64,000 nucleotides of DNA from Shewanella seohaensis (GTDB taxonomy: Bacteria > Pseudomonadota > Gammaproteobacteria > Enterobacterales > Shewanellaceae): contig NZ_CP104900.1 in NCBI RefSeq assembly GCF_025449215.1, forward strand, positions 4,030,001-4,094,000, in the 5' to 3' direction. Of the stretch, positions 38,221-49,352 are shown in pieces; the stretch's first letter is position 1; every line of letters starts with the position of its first letter. Both the position numbers and the translations under genes were made by a program. The notes below the pieces were generated by a model. That model was not told the DNA's origin. It did not search any database and saw nothing but the letters and a program-made list of their open reading frames with translations.

Positions 38221-39645
38221 ATGAGCAAAAAACTCCATATTAAAACTTGGGGCTGTCAAATGAATGAGTATGACTCATCCAAGATGGCGGATCTTTTAGG
38301 CGAATACCAAGGTTACACCTTGACTGAAGAAGCAGAAGAAGCAGATATTCTACTGCTAAACACTTGTTCTATCCGCGAAAAAGCACAGGAAAAAGTGTTC
38401 CATCAGTTAGGTCGTTGGAAGACCCTCAAAGATAAAAATCCCGATCTGATCATTGGTGTGGGTGGTTGTGTTGCATCGCAGGAAGGTAAGGCGATCAAAG
38501 ACCGCGCTCATTGCGTTGACATTATCTTTGGACCACAGACACTGCACCGTCTGCCAGATATGATCGACCAAGTACGTCGTGGCGAAAAGGCCGTGATCGA
38601 CGTCAGCTTCCCCGAAATCGAGAAATTTGACCGTCTGCCAGAACCGCGCGCCGAAGGCCCAACGGCGTTTGTGTCTATCATGGAAGGCTGTAGCAAATAT
38701 TGCTCTTTCTGCGTGGTGCCTTATACCCGCGGTGAAGAGGTGAGTCGTCCATCGGACGACATCATCCTTGAGATCGCCCAGCTTGCAGAACAAGGCGTGC
38801 GCGAAGTGAACCTGCTAGGCCAGAACGTTAACGCCTATCGCGGTGCGACCCATGACGGCGGCATTTGTACCTTCGCCGAGCTATTACGCTATGTGGCCGC
38901 CATCGATGGTATCGATCGTATTCGTTTCACCACCAGCCACCCGATTGAATTTACGCAGGACATTATCGACGTTTACGAAGATACTCCTGAATTAGTCAGC
39001 TTCCTGCACTTACCAGTGCAATCGGGTTCTGACCGCATTCTGACGGCAATGAAACGTGGCCATATGGCGATCGAATACAAGTCGATCATTCGCCGTCTGC
39101 GTAAAGCTCGCCCTGATATCCAAATCAGCTCTGACTTCATCATCGGCTTCCCAGGCGAAACCCAAGAAGACTTCGCCGATACCATGAAGCTGATTGAAGA
39201 TGTGGCGTTTGACCACAGCTTCAGCTTCATCTACAGCGCGCGCCCGGGTACACCTGCGGCAGATTTACCCGATGATGTTGATATGGAAGAGAAAAAACAA
39301 CGTCTGGCGATTCTGCAAGACAGGATCACCCAGCAGGCAATGCGCTACAGCCGTCATATGATGGGCACAGTCCAGCGTATTTTGGTAGAAGGCCCTTCGG
39401 TGAAAAACCCGATGGAGCTGCGCGGCCGCACCGAAAACAACCGTGTCGTCAACTTCGAAGGCCAGCCAAAGCACATCGGTAGCTTTGTGGATGTCGAAAT
39501 TGTTGACGTTTACACTAACTCACTGCGCGGTAAATTTATCCGTGGTGAAGATGAAATGGATCTGCGCCGCAACCTGCGCCCATCGGATATTCTGGCAAAA
39601 CACAAACAGGATGACGATCTCGGTGTGACACAATTTAAACCTTAA
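38221..39645 (+). CDS. miaB: tRNA-2-methylthio-N6-dimethylallyladenosine synthase
   Basis: A 474-residue radical SAM enzyme that adds the 2-methylthio group to i6A37 of tRNAs reading UNN codons. The N-terminal cluster cysteines are C12, C49 and C83; the radical SAM triad is C157, C161, C164 (CSKYCSFC). A C-terminal TRAM domain binds RNA. The start [18 protein letters not shown] is standard; the open frame extends 28 codons further upstream without a better start. It opens the miaB-phoH-ybeY-corC-lnt cluster conserved with E. coli. Confidence 0.96.
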   Translation: MSKKLHIKTWGCQMNEYDSSKMADLLGEYQGYTLTEEAEEADILLLNTCSIREKAQEKVFHQLGRWKTLKDKNPDLIIGVGGCVASQEGKAIKDRAHCVDIIFGPQTLHRLPDMIDQVRRGEKAVIDVSFPEIEKFDRLPEPRAEGPTAFVSIMEGCSKYCSFCVVPYTRGEEVSRPSDDIILEIAQLAEQGVREVNLLGQNVNAYRGATHDGGICTFAELLRYVAAIDGIDRIRFTTSHPIEFTQDIIDVYEDTPELVSFLHLPVQSGSDRILTAMKRGHMAIEYKSIIRRLRKARPDIQISSDFIIGFPGETQEDFADTMKLIEDVAFDHSFSFIYSARPGTPAADLPDDVDMEEKKQRLAILQDRITQQAMRYSRHMMGTVQRILVEGPSVKNPMELRGRTENNRVVNFEGQPKHIGSFVDVEIVDVYTNSLRGKFIRGEDEMDLRRNLRPSDILAKHKQDDDLGVTQFKP

Positions 39646-39677
39646 GGGTTTAAAACCGAGCAAGCAGCACCTATATC

Positions 39678-39720
39678 AGGGCGACATGGTTAGTTAACCT
39701 CAGTGTCGCCCTTTTTGTTT
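39678..39720 (+). terminator. miaB terminator
   Basis: An outer 9-bp stem AGGGCGACA / TGTCGCCCT with an inner 5-bp stem GGTTA / TAACC, followed by TTTTTG. Confidence 0.8.
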
Positions 39721-39907
39721 TGTGTACTTTTGCCTTCTATAGAGCAGTCATTCAAAACCCTTGGGCTTAACGATTTTCCGTTAGCAATTATCCGCTATGG
39801 CTCGTAAACTGAGATTATCTTCTGATTAGAGACTGCGATAGCAAACAGGCATCGCACTTGGTTTTTCACTCAGCACTTTGCTTGGTATTTGACAATAGGA
39901 GTACTAT

Positions 39908-40972
39908 TTGTCCAGTAAATTAACCACAATGAATCTGTATCTCGAACCCGCAGAAACCCGCCGTCTGGCCTCGCTGTGCGGTCCCTTCGATGACAATATC
40001 AAACAGATTGAGCGTCGCGTTGGCGTTGAGATAGTCCGTAAGAACAACCATTTTCAAATTACCGGACTGCCGCGTAACTGTTTAAGTGCCAATAACTTAC
40101 TTAAGCAGCTCTATATCGAGACCCAAACGGTCAAGGGCAGCACGCCGGATCTCGACCCTGAGCAGGTGCATTTGGCAATTCAAGAAGCCATCGCCCTCGA
40201 ACAGGACGACAGCGGTGACGATAAAGCCTTATTTATCAAAACTCGCCGTGGCGTTATTAAACCGCGTAACCCCAACCAAAGCACCTATGTGGCCAACATT
40301 GTGCGCCATGATATAACCTTTGGTATTGGCCCGGCGGGAACGGGCAAAACCTACTTAGCAGTGGCCGCCGCCGTTGATGCATTAGAGCGTCAAGAAGTGC
40401 GCCGTATTCTGCTCACCCGCCCTGCGGTTGAAGCAGGGGAAAAACTCGGCTTCTTACCCGGTGATTTAAGCCAGAAAGTCGACCCTTACCTGCGCCCACT
40501 TTATGATGCCTTGTTCGAAATGCTCGGCTTTGAAAAGGTGGAACGCTTAATCGAGAAAAACGTCATCGAAGTGGCGCCGCTCGCCTATATGCGTGGTCGC
40601 ACCCTAAACGATGCCTTTATTATTCTCGATGAGAGCCAAAACACCACGGTCGAACAGATGAAGATGTTCTTAACCCGTATTGGCTTTAACTCACGCGCGG
40701 TGATCACCGGTGACATCACCCAGACAGACTTACCCAAACATGTTAAGTCGGGTCTGCGTCACGCCATTGAAGTCCTGAGCCAAGTCGAGGAAATCAGCTT
40801 TAACTTCTTCGTGTCTCAAGACGTAGTGCGCCACCCTGTGGTTGCTCGGATTGTTGAAGCCTATGATGCTTACGATCGTAAGGAGCAGGCATTAAAGGCT
40901 GAAAAAGAGCGCCGCGACTATCAACACGCGCAATCAAAAACACAAGAGGAAGTCTTAAAGCATGAGTCTTGA
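39908..40972 (+). CDS. ybeZ: PhoH-family ATPase (YbeZ)
   Basis: A 354-residue P-loop ATPase linked to ribosome quality control together with YbeY. Walker A GPAGTGKT at residues 141-148; Walker [11 protein letters not shown]; also [17 protein letters not shown]. The start is TTG with GGAG 5 bases upstream. The stop overlaps the ybeY start by 11 bases, indicating translational coupling. Order ybeZ-ybeY-ybeX-lnt is the same as in E. coli. Confidence 0.93.
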   Translation: MSSKLTTMNLYLEPAETRRLASLCGPFDDNIKQIERRVGVEIVRKNNHFQITGLPRNCLSANNLLKQLYIETQTVKGSTPDLDPEQVHLAIQEAIALEQDDSGDDKALFIKTRRGVIKPRNPNQSTYVANIVRHDITFGIGPAGTGKTYLAVAAAVDALERQEVRRILLTRPAVEAGEKLGFLPGDLSQKVDPYLRPLYDALFEMLGFEKVERLIEKNVIEVAPLAYMRGRTLNDAFIILDESQNTTVEQMKMFLTRIGFNSRAVITGDITQTDLPKHVKSGLRHAIEVLSQVEEISFNFFVSQDVVRHPVVARIVEAYDAYDRKEQALKAEKERRDYQHAQSKTQEEVLKHES

Positions 40973-41422
40973 TTTAGCCTTAGATGTGCAATACGCCACG
41001 GCGAGTGACTATCTGCCCAGTGAAGAGCAGTTTGCTCTCTGGGTCAAAACCGCCATTGGTAACAGCATGGAACAGGCGGAGCTGACCATTCGCATCGTCG
41101 ATGCCCAGAAAGCCAAATGCTAAACAGCACCTACAGAGGGAAAGACAAACCGACCAATGTGCTATCGTTTCCCTTTGAAGCACCGCCAGAAATTGAACTT
41201 CCACTGCTTGGAGATCTTGTCATTTGTGCCGCAGTCGTTGAAAATGAAGCGCGTGAACAAGATAAAACCCTAGAAGCCCATTGGGCACACATGGTTGTAC
41301 ATGGTTGCCTGCATCTGCTAGGTTATGATCACATTGAAGACGAAGAAGCCGAAGAGATGGAGTCGTTAGAGACTCAACTCATTGAAAGCTTAGGTTTTAC
41401 TGACCCATATAAGGAACAATAA
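40962..41422 (+). CDS. ybeY: Endoribonuclease YbeY (one frame break)
   Basis: A 153-residue zinc metalloenzyme for 16S rRNA 3' end maturation and 70S quality control, if repaired. The zinc motif [11 protein letters not shown] is intact near the C-terminus, and [20 protein letters not shown] is highly conserved. The frame breaks near 41104-41110 (GCCCAGAAAGCC). One added G, giving GCCCAGGAAAGCC or GCCCGAGAAAGCC, restores VDAQESQML or VDARESQML. It overlaps ybeZ. Confidence 0.9.
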
Positions 41423-41461
41423 TTAACCGCAGTGCACAGCATCAAGGTTAATGAGAAAACT

Positions 41462-42336
41462 ATGAGTGACGATATCCCCCGAGTACGAGCGCCCAAAAGA
41501 AAGGCTGGTTTGACAGAGTAAGTCAGTTATTTCAGGGCGAACCTCAAAATCGCGAAGACTTAGTCGATGTGATTGATGGCGCAGAACAGCGCGAGTTAAT
41601 CACCGAAGACACCCGCGAAATGATCAAAGGTGTATTAGAAGTTTCTGATATGCGTGTTCGGGATATTATGATCCCACGAGCTCAAATTGTCGCGATTCAA
41701 ATCGACAATACCGTCGAAGAATTGCTCGCAACTGTTATCGGTTCAGGCCATTCTCGCTTCCCTGTGGTTAACGAAGATAAAGACCATATCGAAGGCATTT
41801 TACTGGCTAAAGATTTGATCCCTTATGGTTTCTCAAACAGTGAAGAACCCTTCTCCCTTGAGCGCGTGATCCGCCCCGCCGTCGTTGTGCCAGAGAGCAA
41901 ACGCGTCGATGTGTTACTCAAAGAATTCCGCTCCCAGCGTTACCATATGGCGATTGTCGTCGACGAATACGGCGGAGTATCGGGTCTAGTGACCATTGAA
42001 GATATTCTCGAAGAAATCGTCGGTGAGATTGAAGACGAATTCGACCACGATAGCCCTGAAGACACTGAGATCCGCAAGGTTGGCAACACTGTCTACATGG
42101 TAAAAGCATTAACGCCTATCGAGGATTTTAACGAAGAATTCAATACTCACTTCAGCGATGAAGAGTTTGATACCGTCGGTGGTTTAGTGTCCCATGCCTT
42201 TGGTCATCTACCAGAGCGTAATGAGAGCATTATGATCGAAGGTATTGAATTTAAAGTTATCAATGCCGATACCAGACGCTTAATCCAGCTCAGAGTTAAA
42301 CTCCCTGATCCCAATGTCGGTGAAGACGTAGAATAA
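41462..42336 (+). CDS. corC: CorC/YbeX CBS-domain protein (one frame break)
   Basis: A 291-residue cytoplasmic protein (E. coli 292) linked to magnesium/cobalt efflux or ribosome maintenance. Two CBS domains (about 65-190, with RVRDIMIPRAQIVAI and DEYGGVSGLVTIEDILEEIVGEI) and a C-terminal CorC_HlyC domain (about 205-285) are visible. The frame breaks at C-run 41476-41480; one more C gives MSDDIPPSTSAQKKGWFDRVSQ. Without repair the first 14 codons run out of frame. It lies between ybeY and lnt. Confidence 0.9.
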
Positions 42337-42378
42337 CCCTCTGCGTAAGAATAACGCTCAGTGTAAGAAGAATTATCC

Positions 42379-43929
42379 GTGCTAACTAACATTCGGGCTT
42401 TTGCCCAACAAAAGTCCCGACTGAGCGTGTTACGGCTCGTGCTGGCGTTTATTTTAGGCGCCAGTACGGCGCTTTCCTTTGCCCCTTATTCCTTGTGGAT
42501 TATCTATCCCGTCGCCATGGCCTTAGCCCTGTGGCTGAGTGGCTCCTTGACTCCTAAAGCCAGCTTCTTCCATTGGTTAAGCTTTGGTTTTGGCTGTTTT
42601 GCCGTTGGGATCAGTTGGGTGCATGTCAGTATGGACACCTTCGGTGGCCTACCCTTAGCCGCCTCAGTGGGGCTAATGGCGCTGTTAGCCCTCTATTTAG
42701 CCCTTTATCCGGCCTTAACGGGTCTAGGTTTAGCGTGGTTGACCCGCACTAATACTCCGTCGCTATGGCGTAACCTGCTCCTCTTCCCCGCGCTTTGGGT
42801 CTTAACCGAATGGGCTAGAGGCTGGGTGATGACAGGATTTCCCTGGATCTGGGCTGGCTACTCTCAAACCCAAGGTCCATTAAAGGAACTCGCGAGTATT
42901 ATTGGTGCCCTAGGACTGAGTTTCTTAATTGCGATGCTCGCGGGCGCCTTAGCCCTGTGTTTTAGCAAGCGCTACAAAAGCCTGTTGATTTTACTGCCCA
43001 TCATCGCAGCTGCGGCTTGGGTTGCCCCAAAGCTAACGCAAATCCAGCCGACAGGCGAATCAGTTAAAGTTGCATTGGTGCAGGGAAACATTCCCCAGAG
43101 TATGAAATGGGAACCCGAGGCGCTCTGGCCAACCCTATTGAAATACATGGATTTATCCCGTGAGCACTTCGACGCTGACATTATCGTCTGGCCAGAAGCA
43201 GCGATCCCGGCGCCAGAATCCATGGTGCAAGATTTTTTGGATAATGCTAACAAGGTCGCCAACCTTAACCACACTTCAATCATTACGGGGATTATTAGCC
43301 GTCAACAGAACGAGTTTTATAACTCTTTGATAGTTTTAGGTAACCATAATCAGAAGCAGCAAGATACGCCGGATTATGAGAGCGATGGCAGCAACCAGTT
43401 TAAGAAACACCATCTGCTGCCTATCGGCGAGTTTGTACCCTTTGAAGCCTTACTGCGCCCGATTGCACCTTTCTTCAATCTGCCAATGTCCTCCTTCGCT
43501 CGGGGCGATTATCAACAGCCGAACTTGAGCGCCGTAGGCCATAAAATTGCCCCGGCAATTTGTTATGAAATCGCCTTCCCAGAGCAGCTGCGTGCCAGTG
43601 TTAACCTCGGCACAGATCTGCTGTTAACCGTATCGAACGATGCGTGGTTTGGTACCTCAAATGGACCGTTGCAGCATATGGAAATCGCCCAAATGCGCGC
43701 CATCGAATTGGGCCGTCCGCTAGTGCGCGCCACCAACAACGGTGTGACCGCGGTAGTTGATGAGAAAGGCAATATCACAGCTGCACTACCGCAATTCGAA
43801 ACGGGCGTGCTAAGCGCGACGATTCCACTGGTTACAGGCCAAACTTGGTTTGCCAAAATCGGCCAAACACCACTGCTACTGCTGTGTGGCGCGCTGCTAT
43901 TAGTCGGGTTTATCCGTCGTAAAAAATAA
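42379..43929 (+). CDS. lnt: Apolipoprotein N-acyltransferase
   Basis: A 516-residue inner-membrane enzyme adding the third acyl chain to lipoproteins. Several membrane helices (about 20-210) precede a nitrilase-like periplasmic domain with the catalytic Glu in IVWPEAAIP, Lys in HHLLPIGEF region and Cys in APAICYEIAFPE; a final helix is at 495-512. The start is GTG. It follows corC, as in E. coli. Confidence 0.95.
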   Translation: MLTNIRAFAQQKSRLSVLRLVLAFILGASTALSFAPYSLWIIYPVAMALALWLSGSLTPKASFFHWLSFGFGCFAVGISWVHVSMDTFGGLPLAASVGLMALLALYLALYPALTGLGLAWLTRTNTPSLWRNLLLFPALWVLTEWARGWVMTGFPWIWAGYSQTQGPLKELASIIGALGLSFLIAMLAGALALCFSKRYKSLLILLPIIAAAAWVAPKLTQIQPTGESVKVALVQGNIPQSMKWEPEALWPTLLKYMDLSREHFDADIIVWPEAAIPAPESMVQDFLDNANKVANLNHTSIITGIISRQQNEFYNSLIVLGNHNQKQQDTPDYESDGSNQFKKHHLLPIGEFVPFEALLRPIAPFFNLPMSSFARGDYQQPNLSAVGHKIAPAICYEIAFPEQLRASVNLGTDLLLTVSNDAWFGTSNGPLQHMEIAQMRAIELGRPLVRATNNGVTAVVDEKGNITAALPQFETGVLSATIPLVTGQTWFAKIGQTPLLLLCGALLLVGFIRRKK

Positions 43930-43944
43930 CAATAGAGTTAGAAA

Positions 43945-44439
43945 TTGATTAATCAGAAACGCATTCAAGGTTTTACCTTAATCGAACTCGTCGTCGTTAT
44001 CATAGTGCTCGGGATTTTAGCGGTTATAGCGGCGCCGAAATTTATCGGTATGAGCAAAGAGGCGCGGGAGAAAAGTCTGCTGCAGCTCCAAGCCAGCGTC
44101 AAAACCGCCAATACCTTGGCCTATTCCAAGACCCAAATGCCCAGTTTGCAAAGCCAAGCCGTTGTGGGCCGTGACGATATTATCGACATCGACCTCGATG
44201 GTAATGGCACGGTCGACACTCGCCTCAAGTGGGGATATCTGGACAATACCGATATCGAAAAATGGATAACGAAAGACGATAAACTCGTTATTCAATATCA
44301 AGGCATTGATATTACTTATATTGGTTACGACTTAAATGACAATTCCATTGTCGACGACGATCAGTGTTATTTCCGCTACACCCAAGCTGCCGATTCGAGC
44401 ACTCCGCCGCTTTACGATATCAATGTTCAAGGCTGTTAA
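43945..44439 (+). CDS. Type IV pilin-like / type II pseudopilin protein
   Basis: A 164-residue protein with a class III signal (prepilin) sequence: the leader ends in QG, followed by FTLIELVVVIIVLGILAVIAAPKF. G9 and the glutamate at position 5 of the mature chain fit processing by a PilD-type peptidase. The C-terminal part has DLDGNGTVDTRL and NDNSIVDDDQC, Asp/Asn-rich loops that could bind calcium as in T2SS GspG-like pseudopilins. It starts at TTG, 15 bases after lnt. No other pilin or secretion genes are nearby, so its machine is unknown. Confidence 0.8.
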   Translation: MINQKRIQGFTLIELVVVIIVLGILAVIAAPKFIGMSKEAREKSLLQLQASVKTANTLAYSKTQMPSLQSQAVVGRDDIIDIDLDGNGTVDTRLKWGYLDNTDIEKWITKDDKLVIQYQGIDITYIGYDLNDNSIVDDDQCYFRYTQAADSSTPPLYDINVQGC

Positions 44440-44447
44440 TGACTCAC

Positions 44448-44475
44448 AAAAAACGACGCAAAGCGTCGTTTTTTT
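44448..44475. terminator. Bidirectional terminator between pseudopilin gene and ybeL
   Basis: 7-bp stem ACGACGC / GCGTCGT with an AAA loop, with A6 before and T7 after; it lies between convergent genes. Confidence 0.85.
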
Positions 44476-44500
44476 ATTTATGCGAGCAGAAGAAAAATCC

Positions 44501-45001
44501 TTAAGGCGTTAACGCCTCGCGGGTAAACTCCTCATGGTCACACTCGGGGCAATCTGGGATCACTCCCGGGAACTCGATACTCATTTCATGGCCGCAGTTA
44601 GTACACACCATCACCCCTTGGCTGACAATATCGCCACTTTGGTAATAGCCGTGGTGCTTGAAGTCTTGAGTCAACTCGTGCCACTCCACTTGGCTGCGGT
44701 CAGTGATTTCACTTAACCAATGCCAAAGGGTGTTTTCAAGGGTGATCACCGTCGGGCTGTGGCTTAAGCTGTCGGCATTTTGCTCACGCAAAAAGCTGGC
44801 GATATCACGCTTTAAGAATTGCTCCACTAAGGCGAGTTCATCTTCCCCTGCTTGTTCTTTGAGGCGTAAAAACTCCTTCCCTTGAGTGACAGACTTAAAT
44901 AAATTCTTTGCAGTCAGCGAGTTATCTTCCGCAAATTGCGCTTTCACTTCGTTAATTAAGGCTTGATACAATCCTAGTAGCGCACTACTTCTATCATTCA
45001 T
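44501..45001 (-). CDS. ybeL: YbeL-like zinc-ribbon protein (DUF1451)
   Basis: A 166-residue cytoplasmic protein of unknown role. A helical N-terminal part is followed by EWHELTQDFKHHGYYQSGDIV and a C-terminal zinc ribbon with cysteines in CTNCGHE and CPECDH. E. coli ybeL also lies near leuS. The start at 45001 has GGAG 8 bases upstream. It is transcribed divergently from leuS and against the pseudopilin gene. Confidence 0.85.
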   Translation of the reverse strand: MNDRSSALLGLYQALINEVKAQFAEDNSLTAKNLFKSVTQGKEFLRLKEQAGEDELALVEQFLKRDIASFLREQNADSLSHSPTVITLENTLWHWLSEITDRSQVEWHELTQDFKHHGYYQSGDIVSQGVMVCTNCGHEMSIEFPGVIPDCPECDHEEFTREALTP

Positions 45002-45122
45002 AACCAATACTCCTTCATAGAACCTTTTTAATGCATCGCTTCTAGTTTATTCTATGCAGATCTTATTCGCGTCGATATGGCGTTAGATCAAATAAATAGG
45101 CGGCACTGCCGGAAATAGCGTG

Positions 45123-47702
45123 ATGCAAGAGCAATATAATCCCTCAGAAATTGAAGCCTTAGTGCAAAAGCACTGGCACGACAACAAAACCTTTGAAGTT
45201 ACTGAAGATGCGAACAAAGAAAAGTTTTATTGCCTTTCGATGTTCCCCTATCCTTCAGGTCGACTCCACATGGGACACGTTCGCAACTATACCATAGGCG
45301 ATGTGGTTGCCCGCTTCCAGCGTCTTCAAGGCAAAAACGTGCTACAACCTATCGGTTGGGACTCTTTCGGTTTGCCTGCAGAAAACGCCGCAATCAACAA
45401 CAAAACGGCCCCAGCACCATGGACTTATCAAAATATTGAGTACATGAAGAATCAGCTAAAACTGTTAGGTTTTGGCTATGACTGGAGCCGTGAAATCGCC
45501 ACTTGTACCCCAGAATACTACCGCTGGGAACAATGGTTCTTCACTAAACTGTACGAAAAAGGCTTAGTTTACAAGAAGACAGCTTCTGTTAACTGGTGCC
45601 CTAACGATGAAACCGTACTGGCAAACGAGCAGGTGCAAGACGGTTGCTGCTGGCGTTGTGATACCCCTGTAGAACAAAAAGAAATTCCACAGTGGTTCAT
45701 TAAGATCACCGCCTACGCCGAAGAACTGTTAAACGATATCGACACCTTAGACGGCTGGCCTGAGCAAGTTAAGACCATGCAGCGCAACTGGATTGGTCGC
45801 AGCGAAGGCGTTGAGATGACCTTTGGTGTGGCAGGAAGCGACAAGTCATTCGACATCTACACAACCCGTCCAGATACCTTAATGGGCGTAACCTATGTGG
45901 CAATTGCTGCGGGTCACCCATTAGCAGAATTAGCCGCTCAATCTAACCCAGAGCTGGCTCAATTTATTGAAGAGTGCAAAAACAGCACCACTTCAGAAGC
46001 CGATTTAGCCACCATGGAAAAACGTGGTGTGGCAACAGGCCTTTACGCGATTCATCCCATCTCTGGCAAACAAGTGCCTATTTGGGCGGCGAACTTTGTA
46101 CTGATGAACTACGGCACTGGTGCCGTGATGTCAGTCCCTGGCCACGACCAACGCGATTACGAATTCGCGAAAAAGTACAATCTGCCCATCGAAGCGGTAA
46201 TCAAGCCTGTTGATGGCGAGTTAGATATCAGCGAAGCGGCTTACACCGAAAAAGGCGTACTGTTTAACTCTGGTGAGTTCGACGGTTTAGACTTTGACGG
46301 CGCCTTCAATGCCATCGCCGACAAGTTAGTGGCTGAAGGTAAAGGTAAACGCCAAGTGAACTACCGTCTGCGTGACTGGGGTGTATCACGCCAGCGTTAC
46401 TGGGGCGCACCTATTCCTATGGTGACCTTAGCCGACGGCACTGTTATCCCAACGCCTGAAGATCAACTGCCAGTTATTCTGCCAGAAGATGTGGTGATGG
46501 ACGGTATTCAAAGCCCAATCAAGGCCGATAAAGAATGGGCGAAAACCCAAGTTAACGGCCAAGACGCGCTGCGCGAAACCGATACCTTCGATACCTTTAT
46601 GGAGTCTTCTTGGTATTACGCCCGTTACTGCAGCCCACAAGCAGACCAAATGTTAGATCCAAGCAAGGCTAACTACTGGTTACCTGTGGATCAGTATATT
46701 GGTGGTATCGAACACGCTTGTATGCACTTGTTATACTTCCGCTTCTTCCACAAGTTGCTGCGTGATGCGGGTCTAGTGAACTCTAACGAGCCAGCGAAAC
46801 AACTGCTGACTCAGGGCATGGTTTTAGCCGATGCCTTCTACTACACCAACGACAAAGGTGCCCGTGTATGGGTGTCTCCGCTGGATGTAGTAACCACAGA
46901 AAAAGACGATAAAGGCCGAGTCACCAAAGCCATAGATAAAGACGGTAACGAACTGGTTTACACCGGTATGTGCAAGATGTCTAAGTCGAAAAACAACGGT
47001 ATCGACCCACAGGTGATGGTAGAGAAATACGGTGCCGACACTGTGCGTCTGTTTATGATGTTCGCATCACCACCAGAATTAACGCTGGAATGGCAAGAGT
47101 CTGGCGTTGAAGGCGCACACCGCTTTATCAAACGTCTGTGGAAACTGGCCAGCGATTATGTGGCGCAGGACAACAGTGAAGCCTTAGACGTTAGCAAATT
47201 AACAAGCGAGCAAAAAGCGCTGCGCCGTGAAGTGCACAAGACCATCGCTAAGGTGACCGATGATATCGGCCGTCGTCAGATGTTCAACACCGCGGTTGCC
47301 GCCGTGATGGAACTGATGAACCACCTGCAAAAAGCGCCACAAACCACAGGTCAAGACCGAGCCATTATCGGCGAAGCCTTAACTGCGGTAGTGCGTTTAC
47401 TGTACCCAATCATCCCACACGTGAGCTTTACCCTGTGGAATGAACTGGGCAACACCAACAGCATCGAAGACAGCCAATGGCCTGTTGTGGATGAATCTGC
47501 TCTGGTAGAAGACAGCAAACTCATCGTGGTACAAGTGAACGGTAAAGTGCGCGCTAAAATCACTGTCGCTGCCGATGCTGACCAAGCGTCTGTTGAAGCG
47601 CTCGGTATGGCGGATGAGCAAGTCATCAAGTACTTAGATGGTGTTACGGTTCGTAAAGTTATCTATGTACCCGGTAAACTGCTCAGCATCGTTGCCAACT
47701 AA
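45123..47702 (+). CDS. leuS: Leucyl-tRNA synthetase
   Basis: A class I synthetase of 859 residues (E. coli 860). HIGH-like motif HMGHVRNY near residue 50, an editing CP1 domain (about 220-420) with [10 protein letters not shown], the KMSKS loop at CKMSKSKNN, and the C-terminal anticodon and tRNA-binding domains. ATG at 45123 is preferred to an adjacent GTG at 45120. Frame intact. lptE, holA and nadD follow. Confidence 0.97.
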   Translation: MQEQYNPSEIEALVQKHWHDNKTFEVTEDANKEKFYCLSMFPYPSGRLHMGHVRNYTIGDVVARFQRLQGKNVLQPIGWDSFGLPAENAAINNKTAPAPWTYQNIEYMKNQLKLLGFGYDWSREIATCTPEYYRWEQWFFTKLYEKGLVYKKTASVNWCPNDETVLANEQVQDGCCWRCDTPVEQKEIPQWFIKITAYAEELLNDIDTLDGWPEQVKTMQRNWIGRSEGVEMTFGVAGSDKSFDIYTTRPDTLMGVTYVAIAAGHPLAELAAQSNPELAQFIEECKNSTTSEADLATMEKRGVATGLYAIHPISGKQVPIWAANFVLMNYGTGAVMSVPGHDQRDYEFAKKYNLPIEAVIKPVDGELDISEAAYTEKGVLFNSGEFDGLDFDGAFNAIADKLVAEGKGKRQVNYRLRDWGVSRQRYWGAPIPMVTLADGTVIPTPEDQLPVILPEDVVMDGIQSPIKADKEWAKTQVNGQDALRETDTFDTFMESSWYYARYCSPQADQMLDPSKANYWLPVDQYIGGIEHACMHLLYFRFFHKLLRDAGLVNSNEPAKQLLTQGMVLADAFYYTNDKGARVWVSPLDVVTTEKDDKGRVTKAIDKDGNELVYTGMCKMSKSKNNGIDPQVMVEKYGADTVRLFMMFASPPELTLEWQESGVEGAHRFIKRLWKLASDYVAQDNSEALDVSKLTSEQKALRREVHKTIAKVTDDIGRRQMFNTAVAAVMELMNHLQKAPQTTGQDRAIIGEALTAVVRLLYPIIPHVSFTLWNELGNTNSIEDSQWPVVDESALVEDSKLIVVQVNGKVRAKITVAADADQASVEALGMADEQVIKYLDGVTVRKVIYVPGKLLSIVAN

Positions 47703-47761
47703 CATCGTTGCTGTGATAAACGGATGCTGTCCACAAGACAAACAGGAAACCGCGAAAACTT

Positions 47762-48256
47762 ATGCTAATTAAACGCTTAGCTTTCGCAATCATGGCGCTG
47801 GTCATTATGACCAGCGCAGGTTGCGGTTTTAAGCTTCAACGTAGCTACCAAATCCCCGAGCAGCTCAATCAACTCAGTTTGAGCAGCTCGGACGAATACA
47901 GCGAGCTCACCCGTTTGGTGCGTGAGCGGTTACGTTTGAACAACGTCAAGATTGTCGATGCCGCCAATGATGTGCCAGTGTTAAGGCTCATCACCGACTC
48001 CTTAGAGCGTTCGACCCTGTCACTTTACCCTACGGGCAATGTGGCTGAGTATGAGCTTATCTATTTCGTCGAGTTTGCCGTGGCCTTGCCGGGCAAAGAG
48101 GCGCAGCCTTTCAAGATTGAAATTCGCCGCGATTACTTAGACGACCCTCGCACCGCACTGGCGAAAAGCCGTGAGATGGAACTGTTAGTCAAAGAAATGC
48201 GTATTCAAGCGGCCGACCGGATCCTGCAATCCATGGCCAGCACAGAGGTGAATTAA
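47762..48256 (+). CDS. lptE: LPS-assembly lipoprotein LptE
   Basis: A 164-residue outer-membrane lipoprotein that plugs the LptD barrel and helps place lipopolysaccharide at the surface. Signal peptide with lipobox SAGC (cysteine 21) and the conserved start CGFKLQRSYQIPEQLNQL. Shorter than E. coli RlpB (193) but in the usual place between leuS and holA. Confidence 0.93.
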   Translation: MLIKRLAFAIMALVIMTSAGCGFKLQRSYQIPEQLNQLSLSSSDEYSELTRLVRERLRLNNVKIVDAANDVPVLRLITDSLERSTLSLYPTGNVAEYELIYFVEFAVALPGKEAQPFKIEIRRDYLDDPRTALAKSREMELLVKEMRIQAADRILQSMASTEVN

Positions 48257-48308
48257 TGCAGGGTCCAAATTAATGTGGCACTGCAATAAAATGTGGAGAG
48301 TGGTTTAA

Positions 48309-49340
48309 ATGCGTGTTTATCCTGATCAACTCTCCCGCCATCTCAATCCGCTTCACGCTTGCTACCTGATTTTTGGTGATGATCCTTGGTTGCTCGAAAC
48401 CTCCAAGGATCAGATCCGCCAAGCAGCCAAACGCCAAGGGTTTGAAGAGCGCGTTCAGTTAATTCAAGAAACGGGTTTTAACTGGGGTGACTTGACCCAA
48501 GAATGGCAATCCATGAGCCTGTTTTCTAGTCGGCGCATCATTGAGCTAACACTACCCAACGCAAAACCCGGTGCAGATGGTTCGGCGGCACTACAAGCGT
48601 TGCTGCAAACGCCAAATCCCGATGTGTTGCTGATCCTCGAAGGCCCAAAACTCGCCAGCGAGCAAACCAATAGCAAGTGGTTCAAAACCTTGGATAGTTT
48701 AGGGATTTATTTACCCTGCACTACACCAGAGGGCGACCAATTCAGACGTTGGCTCGACTCACGCATTGCGCACTTTAAGCTGAATTTACAACCCGATGCG
48801 CGCGCTATGCTGTACACCCTCTACGAAGGGAATTTACTCGCCGCCGATCAGGCCATGCAGTTGCTGCAACTGTTAAGCCCAAGTCAGCCTATCGGTGCCG
48901 ACGAGTTAAGCCATTACTTTGAAGATCAATCCCGCTTTACCGTGTTTCAGCTCACCGATGCACTGCTGAATAATCGCCAAGACAGTGCTCAGCATATGCT
49001 GGCCCAGCTCAACGGTGAAGGCACGGCCATGCCGATTTTACTCTGGGCCTTATTCAAAGAGCTGCAGTTACTGCTTAGCCTCAAGAGTGAACAAGCCCAA
49101 GGCGCGCCCTTAAATAGCCTGTTTGGTAAACATCGAATTTGGGATAAACGCAAACCCTTGTACCAGACCGCGTTGCAGCGCTTAAGCCTCACCCAAATCG
49201 AACACATGCTTGCCTTCGCGTCTAAGCTGGAGCTGAACTTAAAACAATTAGGTCATGAAGATTGGACAGGGCTTAGCCACCTGTGCTTATTATTCGATCC
49301 TAAGGCCCACGGCCATTTGGCCCACATCAGCTTAGATTAA
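48309..49340 (+). CDS. holA: DNA polymerase III subunit delta
   Basis: A 343-residue clamp-loader subunit (same length as E. coli) that opens the beta sliding clamp. N-terminal block MRVYPDQLSRHL and YLIFGDDPWLL are typical, with three domains expected. Located between lptE and nadD as in E. coli, with nadD 12 bases downstream. Confidence 0.95.
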   Translation: MRVYPDQLSRHLNPLHACYLIFGDDPWLLETSKDQIRQAAKRQGFEERVQLIQETGFNWGDLTQEWQSMSLFSSRRIIELTLPNAKPGADGSAALQALLQTPNPDVLLILEGPKLASEQTNSKWFKTLDSLGIYLPCTTPEGDQFRRWLDSRIAHFKLNLQPDARAMLYTLYEGNLLAADQAMQLLQLLSPSQPIGADELSHYFEDQSRFTVFQLTDALLNNRQDSAQHMLAQLNGEGTAMPILLWALFKELQLLLSLKSEQAQGAPLNSLFGKHRIWDKRKPLYQTALQRLSLTQIEHMLAFASKLELNLKQLGHEDWTGLSHLCLLFDPKAHGHLAHISLD

Positions 49341-49352
49341 GGCACTGACTGA

